From Henckelia pumila (Eukaryota; Streptophyta; Magnoliopsida; Lamiales; Gesneriaceae): DNA of 64,000 nt. Position 1 is the stretch's first letter. The number at the start of each line of letters is the position of its first letter. The stretch is from assembly GCF_033568475.1 (NCBI RefSeq), contig NC_133122.1, positions 20,095,206-20,159,205 of the forward strand. The letters run 5' to 3'. A program made the position numbers and the translations under genes. The notes beneath the pieces are model-generated. The model was not told where the DNA came from. It saw only the letters and a program-made list of their open reading frames with translations, and searched no databases. Below, piece by piece: positions 1-9,120 of this stretch.

Positions 1-532
1 ATAAAACTTAAAGACCCTAATATCACAATCCGTGAAGCACCAAGAAGATGCAACATGGATGATGTAAAAATATTCGAAAAAGAGGTTCAAGAATTACTAA
101 AACTTAAGATAATCGTCCCAAGCAAGAGTCCACACTCTTCACCAGCCTTTTATGTCAGTAAGAAAGACACTGATAAGAAAAGAATGGTAATTGATTATCG
201 AAAAATGAATAATGCAACAATTATGGATGGATATTACATCCCAAACAAGAATGATTTACTATCTTATATAGGAGGAATGAAATATTTCTCCAGTTTAGAT
301 TGTAAATCAGGATTCTGGCAAATTCAGCTAGAACCACAAACACAATTACTTACATCATTTAGTTGTCCAAAAGGACAGTATCAATGGACTGTATTACCTT
401 TCGGACTTAAACAAGCACCAGGTATCTTTCAAAGATATATGGATGAATCTTTTAAATCATATGTAGATTTTTGTTGTGTTTATATAGATGACATATTAAT
501 TTATTCAAAAACACTAGATCAACATTATAAAG
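1..532 (+). pseudogene. Pararetroviral reverse transcriptase, 5' fragment
   Basis: The frame is open from base 1, so the gene begins left of the window. The translation contains reverse-transcriptase palm motifs: a VIDYRKMN segment, FGLKQAPGIFQ, and the catalytic YIDDILIYS box near 480-510. RT copies the pregenomic RNA primed by tRNA-Met. The sequence between fingers and palm is continuous and undamaged up to 532, where a Cassandra TRIM is inserted. The last few codons of the open frame (533-537) belong to that insertion. The caulimovirid assignment rests on the RT sequence together with the neighbouring movement and coat protein genes. Confidence 0.85.
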
Positions 533-909
533 TGTGACGCCCGGGGCTGAAGAGGCGGGGAGTGATCGCCGGTGCCAAGAGGTTGTACGGACAATGAGCG
601 GCTCCTGAAAGGCTTATAGGCGGAGGGAGACATGAATGAACCAATTCTGCCGGAATGAGAGGGATTCTGAGACTGTGTAGGTAAGGGACTGCATAGTTGA
701 GGAGAGCTTAAAAGATTTCATATGTGCTACTCATATCAAGAAGGTGCATCTTCTTTTCGGGAGCTCATCACATAAGAACTCCAAAGTTAAGCGTGCTTGA
801 CTTGGGGCAATTATAGGATGGGTGACCCCCTGGGAAGTTTCTCAGGGTGCGTGTGAGTGAGGACATAAGCACGCTGAAAAGACCCGTCTTGATACAGTGG
901 GTCGTTACA
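533..909 (+). repeat. Cassandra 5' LTR
   Basis: This 377-bp LTR has TG...CA termini. It contains a 5S-rRNA-like segment at about 760-855. Differences from the 3' LTR include a missing A near 715 and a few transitions. Confidence 0.92.
760..855 (+). promoter_or_regulatory. 5S-rRNA-like Pol III internal promoter in Cassandra LTR
   Basis: The stretch reads like the middle of plant 5S rRNA. AAGTTAAGCGTGCTTG (784-799) corresponds to box A, and GGATGGGTGACCCCCTGGGA (817-836) to box C. Established Cassandra elements keep these boxes. The flanks no longer match 5S rRNA, so this is a co-opted promoter rather than a 5S gene. The 3' LTR carries the same segment at about 1206-1303. Confidence 0.85.
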
Positions 910-979
910 AATGGTATCAGAGCCGACCTCTCTTAGTACGGTATGGTTCGGGGACGAACCAAGCGGAAGCTGGTGGGCA

Positions 980-1357
980 TGTGACGCCCGGGGCTGAAGA
1001 GGCGGGGAGTGATCGCCGGTGCCAAGAGGTTGCACGGACAATGAGCGGCTCCTGAAAGGGATATAGGCGGAGGGAGACATGAATGAACCGATTCTGCCGG
1101 AATGAGAGGGATTCTGAGACTGTGTAGGTAAGGGAACTGCATAGTTGAGGAGAGCTTAAAAGATTTCATATGTGCTACTCATATCAAGAAGGTGCATCTT
1201 CTTTTCGGGAGTTCATCACATAAGAACTCCAAAGTTAAGCGTGCTTGACTTGGGGCAATTATAGGATGGGTGACCCCCTGGGAAGTTTCTCAGGGTGCGT
1301 GTGAGTGAGGACATAAGCACGCTGAAAAGACCCGTCTTGATACAGTGGGTCGTTACA
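980..1357 (+). repeat. Cassandra 3' LTR
   Basis: This is a 378-bp direct repeat of 533-909, with the same TG...CA ends and 5S-like core. The 70-bp interior ends in a purine-rich AAGCGGAAGCTGGTGGG stretch that serves as a candidate polypurine tract. Confidence 0.92.
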
Positions 1358-1362
1358 TAAAG

Positions 1363-2302
1363 ACCTCATGACAGTATTAGATATTTGTCATAAAGATGGA
1401 ATTATACTTTCTGAAAAGAAAGCACAATTGTTTAAAACAAAAATAAATTGTTTAAAACAAAAATAAATTATTTAGGATTACAAATAGAAGATGAAAAACA
1501 TTGTTTACAACAACATATACTTAAGAAAATTCACTATTTTCTTAGTGAAATCAAGGATAAAGATCAATTAAGAAGATTTTTAGGATTATTAACTTATTCT
1601 GAAAATTACATTAAGAAACTTGCAGAAATCAGAAAACTTCTTCAGGTAAAACTTAAACAAGACTACAAGTGAAAATGGTCTAAAGAAGATACTAATTATA
1701 TAGATACTATTAAAAAGAAAATAATTAGTAATCTTCTTGAGTTATATTTTCCTTCCAATAAAGATATAATAATAATTGAAACAGACGCTTCAGATGAATA
1801 CTGGGGAGCATGTTTAAAAGCTTATACAGGAGAAAGAAATTTAGAAGAACTTACTAAAACAGCTACTAGAAAAAATGAAGAATTATGCAATTATACATCA
1901 GAAACTTTTCAAGGTGCACAATTAAATTATCATTCAAATGAAAAAGAATTATTAGCTTTAATATTCACAATTAGGACTTATGAAATTTATCTTATTCCTA
2001 AATCATTTTTAGTAAGAACAGATAATATGAATTTAACATATTTCAAGACAAGGAAAATATCAAGAAATACAGGGAAAAATGCAGCAAGGCTAATTAGATG
2101 GCAATTGGAATTGAACCATTATCAGTTCGAGATCCAACATGTCAAAGGAACAGATAATTCATTACCCGACGCATTAACCAGAGAACTTCATCCAAATTAT
2201 ACTATCCGTAGTAACGGAATAACAAAAGAGATCCTAAGTGATCCAGAAAATGACCACGAGTCGTCCGAACATGCCTTAGAAAGCATGAGGAATATAAATT
2301 GA
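1363..2302 (+). pseudogene. Pararetroviral RT thumb and RNase H, 3' part of pol
   Basis: This continues the RT gene after the Cassandra insertion. It contains the RNase H core: ETDASDEYWGA (first catalytic Asp) near 1770-1806, SNEKELLA near 1935-1960, and VRTDNMN near 2010-2030. A KGTDNSLPDALTREL tail follows near 2143-2190. Two further lesions are visible. The first is a 20-bp tandem duplication (1427-1446 and 1447-1466) that shifts the frame. The second is an in-frame TGA at 1670-1672 where neighbouring sequence suggests a Trp codon. After that stop the frame is open to 2302. The enzyme would remove RNA during reverse transcription, but this copy cannot encode a whole Pol. Confidence 0.85.
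1427..1466 (+). repeat. 20-bp tandem duplication inside viral pol
   Basis: Two exact adjacent copies (1427-1446 and 1447-1466) of ATTGTTTAAAACAAAAATAA. The extra 20 bp changes the reading frame of the RNase H region. Confidence 0.9.
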
Positions 2303-2440
2303 TGAAATGAGATTTACATTCAGAGACATGAATTATTTTATGACTTTCAGTCATCCGAACATGCCTTAGAAAGCATGGGAAATATAAATTGATGAAATGA
2401 GATTTATATTCAGAAACATGAATTACTCTATGAGTAAAGA
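2261..2440 (+). repeat. 90-bp tandem repeat at the pol/transactivator junction
   Basis: Copy 1 starts at 2261 and copy 2 at 2351. Both contain a CATGCCTTAGAAAGCATG palindrome, followed by a stretch matching at nearly every position. The repeat covers the last codons of pol and the spacer before the next ORF. Confidence 0.85.
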
Positions 2441-2578
2441 CAATCAATCTCATTTATGAAGATTGATTCAATTTTTGCAAAAGAATTTCATAAATGCAAT
2501 GATACGCATAATAAAACTATCCGAGTTACTCACGAAAAAGAGTTAAATTTCTAACCAGTTATATATATATATGTTTTA

Positions 2579-3450
2579 TTGTGCAAGATGAAACAATTAA
2601 ATCAATTAGAAGAACAATTGATTGACATAAATGAAGAAATTCAGATTCTTCAACAAAGAAAAAAGAATATAAAAGGAAAAATTCAGAGGATTAAAGAAAA
2701 GATGACAACATCATCATCATCATCCTCACCAAAAACTCCAATCAAATTAGCAACTCCATTTAACAAAATAATGGAGATGAATGAAAAACAGTCAGTGGTC
2801 ACAGCCAACACTGATAACCAAGAAAAAGAAAAGAAGAAAGAACCGGTGGTCACAGCCAACACCGAGAAAAATGAAAAAAAAAAGAAAGGACGTTTAAAAG
2901 TGCCCTTGAAGCAAGAGAAAGAAAGATGGTCAATCTGCGACCACAAAAACCAATTTTTGAAAAAACAAATTTTCCAGAAAAACTCGAGACTGAATTATTT
3001 GAAATACTAAACTATTTAAGAATAGTCAAACCATCTGCAGAAGCTTGGCTACAAACTTGTGACACACAGAGCATATCAAGAGCAAGAACACTGCAAGGTG
3101 CTCCAGCGCATGAAGTCACAAGATTCTTTTCAAATGGATTATTAAGTGGATTGGAAGTCAGTCCCAACAATCAAGAAATAGAACTATTTCCATATCAGTT
3201 GAGAAATAGTATCATCCAGTTCAAGAAAGCAGTCTTTAAGGACGATCCAGTATTAACATTTAGTATTCACTCAACCATTCCAGATTGGGATGATAACAAA
3301 TTCTATCAACCAATGGTATATATTCAATGTCGAAAACAAAAAGACAAGTTCTTATTCGAAGGATCAAATAAAGAGAAACTAGTAATGGATATCTCAAGAC
3401 TTCCTAAGATAAGAATAAAGACATTGATTGACATGATCTCAAAGACATGA
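2579..3450 (+). pseudogene. Transactivator/inclusion-body-like region, frameshifted
   Basis: Two overlapping open frames (2579-3010 and 2926-3450) occupy the position of the caulimovirus transactivator gene, downstream of RNase H and upstream of the intergenic promoter. The first encodes a charged, heptad-rich helix (residues about 4-40) and a Lys/Glu-rich linker. That linker repeats VVTANT twice. The second encodes a globular stretch with a SRARTLQGAPAHEVTRFF segment. The frames most likely formed one protein joined by a frameshift near 2915-2925. In related viruses this product allows translation of downstream ORFs on polycistronic RNA and forms the inclusion matrix. I infer the function from position and general character, not from a decisive motif. 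Confidence 0.55.
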
Positions 3451-3548
3451 AAGATTGATGGAAACTCAAAGGTTAAAATAAATTTTGCAACCAGTAAAAT
3501 TTTTTAACCACTGGACACAAAGAGACAATCCAAAAGAAAGAACAAGCC

Positions 3549-3785
3549 ATGTTAGCTCAATTCGAAGCTTCAATCTATGAAGCAAGAGTTGACATGACCC
3601 GAGAAACCCAACAAATGCTATGTCAAAAACTAAGAACAATGATTTCCACTCACAAATGTGGACATTGCCAACCCATTCAGACAGAAGAAACATCTGTCAA
3701 AGAGGACAAACCAGCTGTCAAAGAAGACAAACCAATAAAGAAATGGTTCGAATGTACCAGTGATTCAGAAAGTGACACAATGTAA
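3549..3785 (+). pseudogene. C-terminal fragment of the transactivator-like gene
   Basis: This 78-codon open frame in a third register begins MLAQFEASIYEAR and ends in an acidic, Ser-rich tail. It contains an HKCGHC motif and a short internal repeat (VKEDKP twice). It follows 3450 by 98 bases of stop-containing sequence. It therefore looks like the detached C-terminus of the preceding protein, although a separate small ORF cannot be excluded. Confidence 0.45.
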
Positions 3786-3789
3786 AAAC

Positions 3790-4613
3790 AAATGAAATCG
3801 TGGACCACACCACATGTGAAAGGCATCCACTCAGATGTAAAATGAGTTGTTTTCCATTATGTAGTATGGTCTCCCTCTTCCTTTATTTTTACTACTGTAT
3901 GCGTTTCTCCACGCCTATAAAAGAAGATGTTTGTGTTGTAAATGAATAAGTGAAGTTTGAGTATCTCTCTCTTCTCATGTTTCTTACAATCTGGTTCATA
4001 CAAGACGTATGAAACTATCAGAAACTAAGAAACATAAAATCAAAAATAAAAATAAGTCTTATGGCTAATAACTAAACAAGCAGGACGTAAGGAGGATAAG
4101 GTTGGAAACCAACCATTGAAGATTCATGGTTAGAGTAAACCTGGAGATCCATAGAGCAAGTACCAGTTGATCAAGTGATCGTTAAGGAAAAGCAAGGATT
4201 TGGCCTCTGCTCAAAACCAAGATTCATTCAAATAAGGTAACCTTCCTAAATCTCCTGCAGCCCTTAATTTAAAGAAATAGTCAAAATACATTAATCATGT
4301 CATCATCCTTTATAAGAAATTGAAGATTGATAATAAAAAACTGGTTTGAAATAGAAGATGATCATGAATATGATACATTTCATGAATATCATTTAAATAC
4401 TTCTGATTTAACCATATTCGAATCAATTTATCAACTAAAATTTGTAATTATAACCTATGAATGGAACCAAACTAATCTGAAAACATTTATCTGTTATAAA
4501 TGAATCAGATCTGTAAAGCCATGAATGAGAAAATTCATAAGAATTTGAAGAATTCCGCAACCTATCAAGCCATGAATGAGAAGATTCATAAGAATTTGAA
4601 GAATTCCGCAACC
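3790..4613 (+). promoter_or_regulatory. Viral large intergenic region: 35S-like promoter and leader
   Basis: No long ORF is present. A TATA box (TATAAAAG, 3916-3923) sits in a context resembling a pararetroviral full-length-RNA promoter, about 700 nt upstream of the primer site. Several AT-rich AATAAA-like stretches around 4030-4060 could supply the polyadenylation signal. Short upstream ATGs and a 51-bp direct repeat (4516-4614) fill the leader. Confidence 0.65.
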
Positions 4614-4614
4614 T
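4516..4614 (+). repeat. 51-bp direct repeat abutting the primer binding site
   Basis: Copy 1 starts at 4516 and copy 2 at 4567. The copies differ at essentially one base. Both end in CCGCAACCT; the second copy runs directly into the primer site, and the first into a shortened imitation of it. Confidence 0.88.
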
Positions 4615-4627
4615 GGTATCAGAGCGG
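4614..4627 (+). promoter_or_regulatory. tRNA-Met primer binding site of the pararetrovirus
   Basis: TGGTATCAGAGCGG matches the complement of the initiator tRNA-Met 3' end over the first 12 bases. This is the minus-strand primer site used by caulimovirids. Confidence 0.9.
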
Positions 4628-4647
4628 TTAAATAAAGCAGATTATTA

Positions 4648-4869
4648 ATGCCTGGATTAACTTTAGATATTGAGATTAAAAATTTATTTGATAAAATAAT
4701 CTTACTAAAAGATTTACGTCAAATAGATCAATTATGGAATAAAATAAAAGATCTCCAAACCTTTTATTTCAAAAATCATAAAAAAGAACATTTTTCAAGC
4801 AACTGGAAAATGATAATTCAAATTTCTGAAAACGATGAAATTGAAGACATAACAATATGTTATGAATAA
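4648..4869 (+). CDS. Small viral ORF of unknown function
   Basis: This is a 73-aa ORF that starts 20 nt after the primer site. It is Lys/Ile/Asp-rich, with a predicted helical N-terminal half and no recognised motif. Its stop overlaps the start of the next ORF by 8 nt. That spacing fits translation by reinitiation on a polycistronic viral RNA. It occupies the place of the small leader-proximal ORF of multi-ORF caulimovirids. Confidence 0.5.
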   Translation: MPGLTLDIEIKNLFDKIILLKDLRQIDQLWNKIKDLQTFYFKNHKKEHFSSNWKMIIQISENDEIEDITICYE

Positions 4870-5155
4870 GAACAAACTTTGTTATCGAAATCCGATCAAC
4901 AAAAACAAAATAATAAAAGTAACAATTTTTACTAAATGGAAAATGTATGAAAATACAAAAATGAATATCTTTAATTTATATTCTCAAAATATAAATTTTG
5001 ATATAGAAAATTGTGAAAACAATTTGAAACATCTTAAAAATTGTCAATCTTTAATTTATAGTTTCGAAGATTTTCAGAATTTATTAGAACAGATAGATTC
5101 AACAAAAAAGTTTTTAATAGCCTTAAGAAAATTAAGAAGTTCTATCATCTGTTAA
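4862..5155 (+). CDS. Small viral ORF of unknown function
   Basis: This is a 97-aa ORF, basic and Asn/Lys-rich, starting inside the end of the previous one and ending one base before the movement protein ATG. The C-terminal half looks helical. It has no recognised domain. The tight overlaps on both sides argue that it is a real viral gene and not chance. Confidence 0.5.
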   Translation: MNKNKLCYRNPINKNKIIKVTIFTKWKMYENTKMNIFNLYSQNINFDIENCENNLKHLKNCQSLIYSFEDFQNLLEQIDSTKKFLIALRKLRSSIIC

Positions 5156-5156
5156 A

Positions 5157-6098
5157 ATGACAGAAGTAACAATTCCAAATCAAAATAGTCAGATTGATGA
5201 ATCTGAAGAGAACCAAGAGTATAATTTGAATATTATATTTAATCAGAATAAGTTTACTGAAATACAGAAAACAGGGTTTTCTAATTCAAAAACAAATTTA
5301 ATAGACCAACCAGAAATATTAAGCAAGATTTCAAATTTTATTAATCTTAGAAAAAATTTAATTTATTATTCGATTCGTACAAAAGAACAATCTTGTAAAA
5401 TAAATAACGAATCAAAGTCTAATACTCTGAAGTTATTAACAATTCAAGATATTGATACCATCATGGCAAAAGCCAGTGAAAAAGAACGATCTGAACTGAA
5501 ATATGTTCACATTGGAGGAATCGAAATAATAGTATCAGCTCACTACCGAGAAGGAATAGATACACTAATTGAAATCACAGTTCGTGACAAAAGGATACGT
5601 AATTTTGAGGATTCTATCCTTGGAAAAATTGAAGGAAACTTATGTTACAAAAAGATGAAATTTTGTATTTATCCACAATACAATATATCTCTTTTTGATA
5701 AAAACATAAATGACGTTTTAACATTAGATTATTACTTTTATAGAAATAATCTTATGTTAACAGGAAACCATCCGATCAATATAAACTATGTTGTCGGTTT
5801 AGCAATAAGTAATAATTCTCAAACAGGAATAATTTCAACAAAACCAACTATTTCTGTTGAAAGAATGTTTGAAAATATTACAAGAATTGAACACCCTCGA
5901 AAAGCATTTATTGAAGAAATAAATCCCTATAAAAGACGGAGTTCAGATGACCTCCAAATCACAAAACAGTCTGTACCAAGAAGATCATTATCATTTGCTA
6001 GAAATGATGAAGATATTCTTGAAAATATTAGAACCATGAATCAAAATATTCTTAAAATTAAACAAGCTGTTGTTAATGAATCAACCTCATCGCAATGA
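5157..6098 (+). CDS. Movement protein, 30K superfamily-like
   Basis: This 313-aa ORF is undamaged. Residues about 95-245 have the character of the caulimovirid 30K movement protein: KYVHIGGIEIIVSAHYR, then alternating beta-type segments, then a LTGNHPININYVVGLAISN stretch. Such proteins line plasmodesmata and move virions from cell to cell. The C-terminus is charged and probably helical, as in relatives where it binds the virion-associated protein. It begins 2 nt after the preceding stop. It ends in an ATGA overlap with the next ORF, which is typical of reinitiation-translated caulimovirid genes. Confidence 0.75.
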   Translation: MTEVTIPNQNSQIDESEENQEYNLNIIFNQNKFTEIQKTGFSNSKTNLIDQPEILSKISNFINLRKNLIYYSIRTKEQSCKINNESKSNTLKLLTIQDIDTIMAKASEKERSELKYVHIGGIEIIVSAHYREGIDTLIEITVRDKRIRNFEDSILGKIEGNLCYKKMKFCIYPQYNISLFDKNINDVLTLDYYFYRNNLMLTGNHPININYVVGLAISNNSQTGIISTKPTISVERMFENITRIEHPRKAFIEEINPYKRRSSDDLQITKQSVPRRSLSFARNDEDILENIRTMNQNILKIKQAVVNESTSSQ

Positions 6099-6388
6099 CG
6101 TCCTTAATAAAATTAGAAAAAGATCTAGGAGATTTAGAAAATAATATCAATAAGATCAATCTATCAATACAAGAATTAGAGAAGAATTTCAAAGAATATA
6201 TTGATTTAGCAACGACTAGATTAATAATTGAACAGAAAAAACATAGTAATGAAATATTAAACTATCTTAAAGAAGTTCTTCCAATAGATAAAGGAAAAAG
6301 GAAAATGGAAGAAGAACCACCATTCAAAATTGAATCATGGTATAGAAATTCCCTTAGTTATGGCAAACATAAGTATGGAGATGTTTAG
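6095..6388 (+). CDS. Coiled-coil ORF, possible virion-associated protein
   Basis: This 97-aa ORF starts in an ATGA overlap with the movement protein stop. Residues about 5-40 form a clear heptad pattern (LEKDLGDLENNINKINLSIQ), followed by a basic tail. Virion-associated proteins of caulimoviruses are small coiled-coil proteins lying just before the coat protein, so the position fits. The 3' end overlaps the coat protein frame by about 60 nt. No catalytic residues are apparent. Confidence 0.5.
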   Translation: MTSLIKLEKDLGDLENNINKINLSIQELEKNFKEYIDLATTRLIIEQKKHSNEILNYLKEVLPIDKGKRKMEEEPPFKIESWYRNSLSYGKHKYGDV

Positions 6389-7127
6389 TGAAACAGGCTC
6401 ATCTGATTTTGAACAAATAGGAGTAAATACAGAAGAATTATATCATTCACATCAGGAATCAGAACAATACAGAGATATGGATATTTTAGAATCAGAATCT
6501 GAAGATGATTCTAGACCACGATTTAATCTACGAACGAATGTAGAAGGTAGTGGTGGAAGAGATGATGAAGAATTTAAATATAACAGAGACCAATACTCTG
6601 GATCTTATAAAGATGTTAGAGATATTCTTAGAGAATCAAAAACATTAGGATTTGTGAAACAGAATATCTTAGATTTAGGTTGTTCAACAGCCAAAGAAAG
6701 AAAATCAAAAATAGATCATTGGGCAAATGAACTATCAATACAAATTCAATTAACACCATTATTAGACAAAAGTGAGAATATTCAAGTTTTAACTCATGGG
6801 ATGATAAAAATGACACTGGTAGGAGCAGTAAGAACTTGGGCTGAAAACCTAGTAATTACTAATCTACCACAAGGAATGACAGGACATCGATATTTCGAAC
6901 TATTTGTTGATGCCTTGTACCAAGAATTTTTAGGAGTTTCTAATAATGACGCTAATTTAGTAGCCAAAAATATAGAACAAAATAGAGCAATTTTTATTCT
7001 GGATAATATAAAATTATGTAATCTATGTTATCTAGAAGAATTTATATGTGATTATGAAACAAACTATTATCAGTTAATAGATGCTGATAAAAAAGAGCAT
7101 TATAAATTAAGTATTTTTAATACCTAA
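6330..7127 (+). pseudogene. Pararetroviral coat protein, N-terminal and central part
   Basis: This 265-codon frame has an acidic N-terminus (residues about 10-75), as seen in caulimovirid coat precursors. A helical capsid core follows, around MIKMTLVGAVRTWAEN and HRYFELFVDALYQEF. The frame may start at 6330 or at the ATG at 6360. It closes at 7127, while coat-like sequence goes on in another frame, so a frameshift near 7118-7127 truncates the protein. The zinc knuckle is encoded further on (7402-7761). Confidence 0.7.
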
Positions 7128-7761
7128 TATACCAATAAATAGTAAAGATGAATTCTTAACTAGTGTTTATGCCAAAACACTAGGAGGAGCTATTAAATTT
7201 ATTAAAGACGTTATAATAAAGAAATGTCAAAAAGTAATATTAAATAAAAGAATATCCAAATATTACAAACAAAGTAATAAACTTTGTTGTGACAAAATGA
7301 AATTCACAGTAAAAGAATACGGTTGTAAAACAAACATATCACACAAACATTTAAAACGATAAAAACATAATAAATTAAATAAACCTTATAAATCTTTTAA
7401 TATGAAATTTATTCCCTATAAGAAAAAGAAATTTAGAAGGAATTTCTTCAGAAAACCTTATAAAAGAAAATTTTATAAAAAGTTTGATAATAAAAAACCA
7501 CCTTGTCCAAAAGGTAAAGGAAAGAACTGCACATGTTGGTTGTGCAATGAAGAATGTCATTATGCAAATGAATGTCCAAAACGAAACGAAAAGAAAAATA
7601 AAGTTAAACTTCTTGAAGAAATATATACTATTGGATTCTATCAAGTAGAAACAATAGAATTTTCATCCGACGATGAAAATATTTATTATCTTGATGAATC
7701 AAGTGAATCAGATTTTGAATCCGATTTCACATTTGATAATTCAAGAAATAATAATGATTAA
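7128..7761 (+). pseudogene. Coat protein C-terminal part with CCHC zinc knuckle
   Basis: Coat-like sequence continues after the frameshift to an in-frame TAA at about 7360. It reopens as 7402-7761, a 119-codon frame. That frame has a strongly basic arm (KKKKFRRNFFRKPYKRKF) and a perfect CX2CX4HX4C knuckle (CWLCNEECHYANEC, about 7534-7575). An acidic C-terminus follows. This basic arm, knuckle and acidic tail order is that of caulimovirid coat proteins, which bind viral RNA through the knuckle. At least two lesions separate it from the capsid core. Confidence 0.7.
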
Positions 7762-7764
7762 AAT

Positions 7765-8480
7765 AAAGACAAGAGCATTTTCGGAAAGACAAATATAGGG
7801 AGTAAATTGAAACTTATGTTTGATTTAGGAAGTTATCTTCAAGTTGCCCTATATATATTGAACGATCGAGTCCTTTTTATAGATAATTTTCCACATGCAC
7901 GTACTTGGACAATAATATAATTAAAAAAAATTATTAGAAAATTATTGTTCTTTTACGATTTTGATCATCTAGTATGTTACCTTCATTTTAACTTTAGTGG
8001 ACTCTCTTAATTTTTTAAAAAGGAAAATAAGAAAAAAAAAATTTATGTGGTCATTCCTCTCAATGAAAAAATTAAAATTTTCAAATTTGATTTAGTCAAA
8101 ATAACTAAAACCAAATTTGATAACATAGAATACCAAAACTGAAAAAAAAAAAAAAAAGACATGAGGATTGTGATCATATGGATAATTTAGGTGTGTTTTA
8201 ATAACGAGAAAGAGCAATAAGTGACTTGTGAGAATTTTTTTACTCTTACATTCTATTTTAATTTAGATTGACTGACAGACAACCAAAAATGCTTTTACTT
8301 TCATATTTTAATAAACCCTTCACTTCCGTATTTCAATAACTTTATATTTTATCATCTTTCTGTGGGAAATTTTGATTATGCTTAACGAATTGAAATTAAG
8401 TAATGAGAAGCTAGCTCGGAAAAGAAAAAAAAGGATGAGAAGCTCAGAAAATGAAAAAAAATAAATAAAAATAAATTGGA
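7765..8480. other. AT-rich spacer after the viral copy
   Basis: The start (to about 7,900) may still be viral, but I see no protease motif. The rest is AT-rich with A and T tracts, and I recognise no gene or element in it. Confidence 0.5.
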
Positions 8481-8720
8481 AAATTGAGGTGCAGGGGCGC
8501 TGAAAATTGCGCCCCTGCACTGGTCATGTTGTGCCCAGGCAGGGGTGGCGCAGGGCACTAAAGCTTCTGCCTAGGAATTTTCCAAGGCACCTGGAGTGAT
8601 GCAAGACGCAATATATTGCGCCCCTGTACCTGTGTTTCTGTTTCACGAAAAAATGCACATATTTTTTCAAGTTTTTTGATGGTTTTTGACATATTTTGGT
8701 GATATTTATCAATTATTTTG
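8480..8720 (+). repeat. GC-rich hairpin repeat island
   Basis: A perfect 12-bp inverted repeat, GTGCAGGGGCGC (8489-8500) and its complement (8509-8520), has an 8-nt loop. A second GCGCCCCTG motif occurs near 8619 next to the palindrome GCAATATATTGC. This GC-rich island in AT-rich DNA is styled like the hairpins of the copia LTR at 21.3 kb, so it is probably part of a decayed LTR. Confidence 0.6.
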
Positions 8721-9120
8721 ATAAAAAGACACACCACATGATTGAAAAGTTTTGTTTTTACACCAAAACAACATAAATATGAGAATCAAACATCATTTTA
8801 ATAATTTTTAAGACGATTATAAGATTTTTAATTCATTCCTACATACATTTTTGCTTCATCTTCTTCATAAAAAAGAGAGTTCATAAAATATTTTTGGTTG
8901 AGAAACTTGTATAGTGCTATAATCACAAGTAGAAGTTGTTGTATCTTGAGAAAAGATTGCCAAACGCCATAAGCACCAAGAGAGGGGCAACATCTTCTTA
9001 AGGAAATCGTGTTCAACATGAGCCTCAACTGTTAAATTTTTTTCATGTTTACTTCTACCATATTCAAGTTTTTCCAACAAATATACCAATACTTTTATAT
9101 TTATTTCTTTCAATTTAAAA
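8721..9120. other. Possible decayed copia LTR fragment and AT spacer
   Basis: A stretch at about 8934-8967 (GTTGTTGTATCTTGAGA...) resembles the U5 part of the copia LTR at 21698-21730. No ends or target duplication were found. Confidence 0.3.

Larger units (their letters stand above)
533..1357 (+). mobile_element. Cassandra: Cassandra-type TRIM retrotransposon (complete)
   Basis: Two direct LTRs (533-909 and 980-1357) both begin TGTGACGCC and end CGTTACA. They flank an internal region of only 70 bp. That region opens with a tRNA-Met primer binding site (TGGTATCAGAGCC, 912-924). A 5-bp target duplication, TAAAG, sits at 528-532 and 1358-1362. Each LTR carries a stretch very like plant 5S rRNA, which is the hallmark of Cassandra terminal-repeat retrotransposons in miniature. 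There is no coding capacity, so it must be mobilised in trans. The LTRs differ at only about half a dozen positions, so the insertion is fairly young and postdates the viral integration it disrupts. Confidence 0.93.
1..7790 (+). mobile_element. Endogenous pararetrovirus, Caulimoviridae-like, partial and permuted
   Basis: The order is RT, RNase H, transactivator-like region, intergenic region with promoter and tRNA-Met primer site, two small ORFs, movement protein, coiled-coil ORF, then coat protein with a CCHC zinc knuckle. A free virus has the coat protein before protease and RT, so this copy is circularly permuted or is the tail of one unit joined to the head of the next. The left end lies outside the window. 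I see no recognisable protease after the coat protein, so the right end lies near 7.8 kb. There are no LTRs or integrase, as expected for this family. Many short ORFs with start/stop overlaps suggest a multi-ORF genus (caulimovirus- or soymovirus-like layout), but I do not assign one. Several lesions break pol and probably the coat protein. Confidence 0.85.

Noticed and set aside
775..855. A 5S rRNA gene
   Set aside because: Only the internal promoter part matches 5S rRNA, and it lies within both LTRs of a TRIM element, as expected for Cassandra.
912..924. An independent retrotransposon primer site between two unrelated repeats
   Set aside because: The flanking repeats are direct LTRs with TG...CA ends and a shared 5-bp target duplication, so it is one small element.
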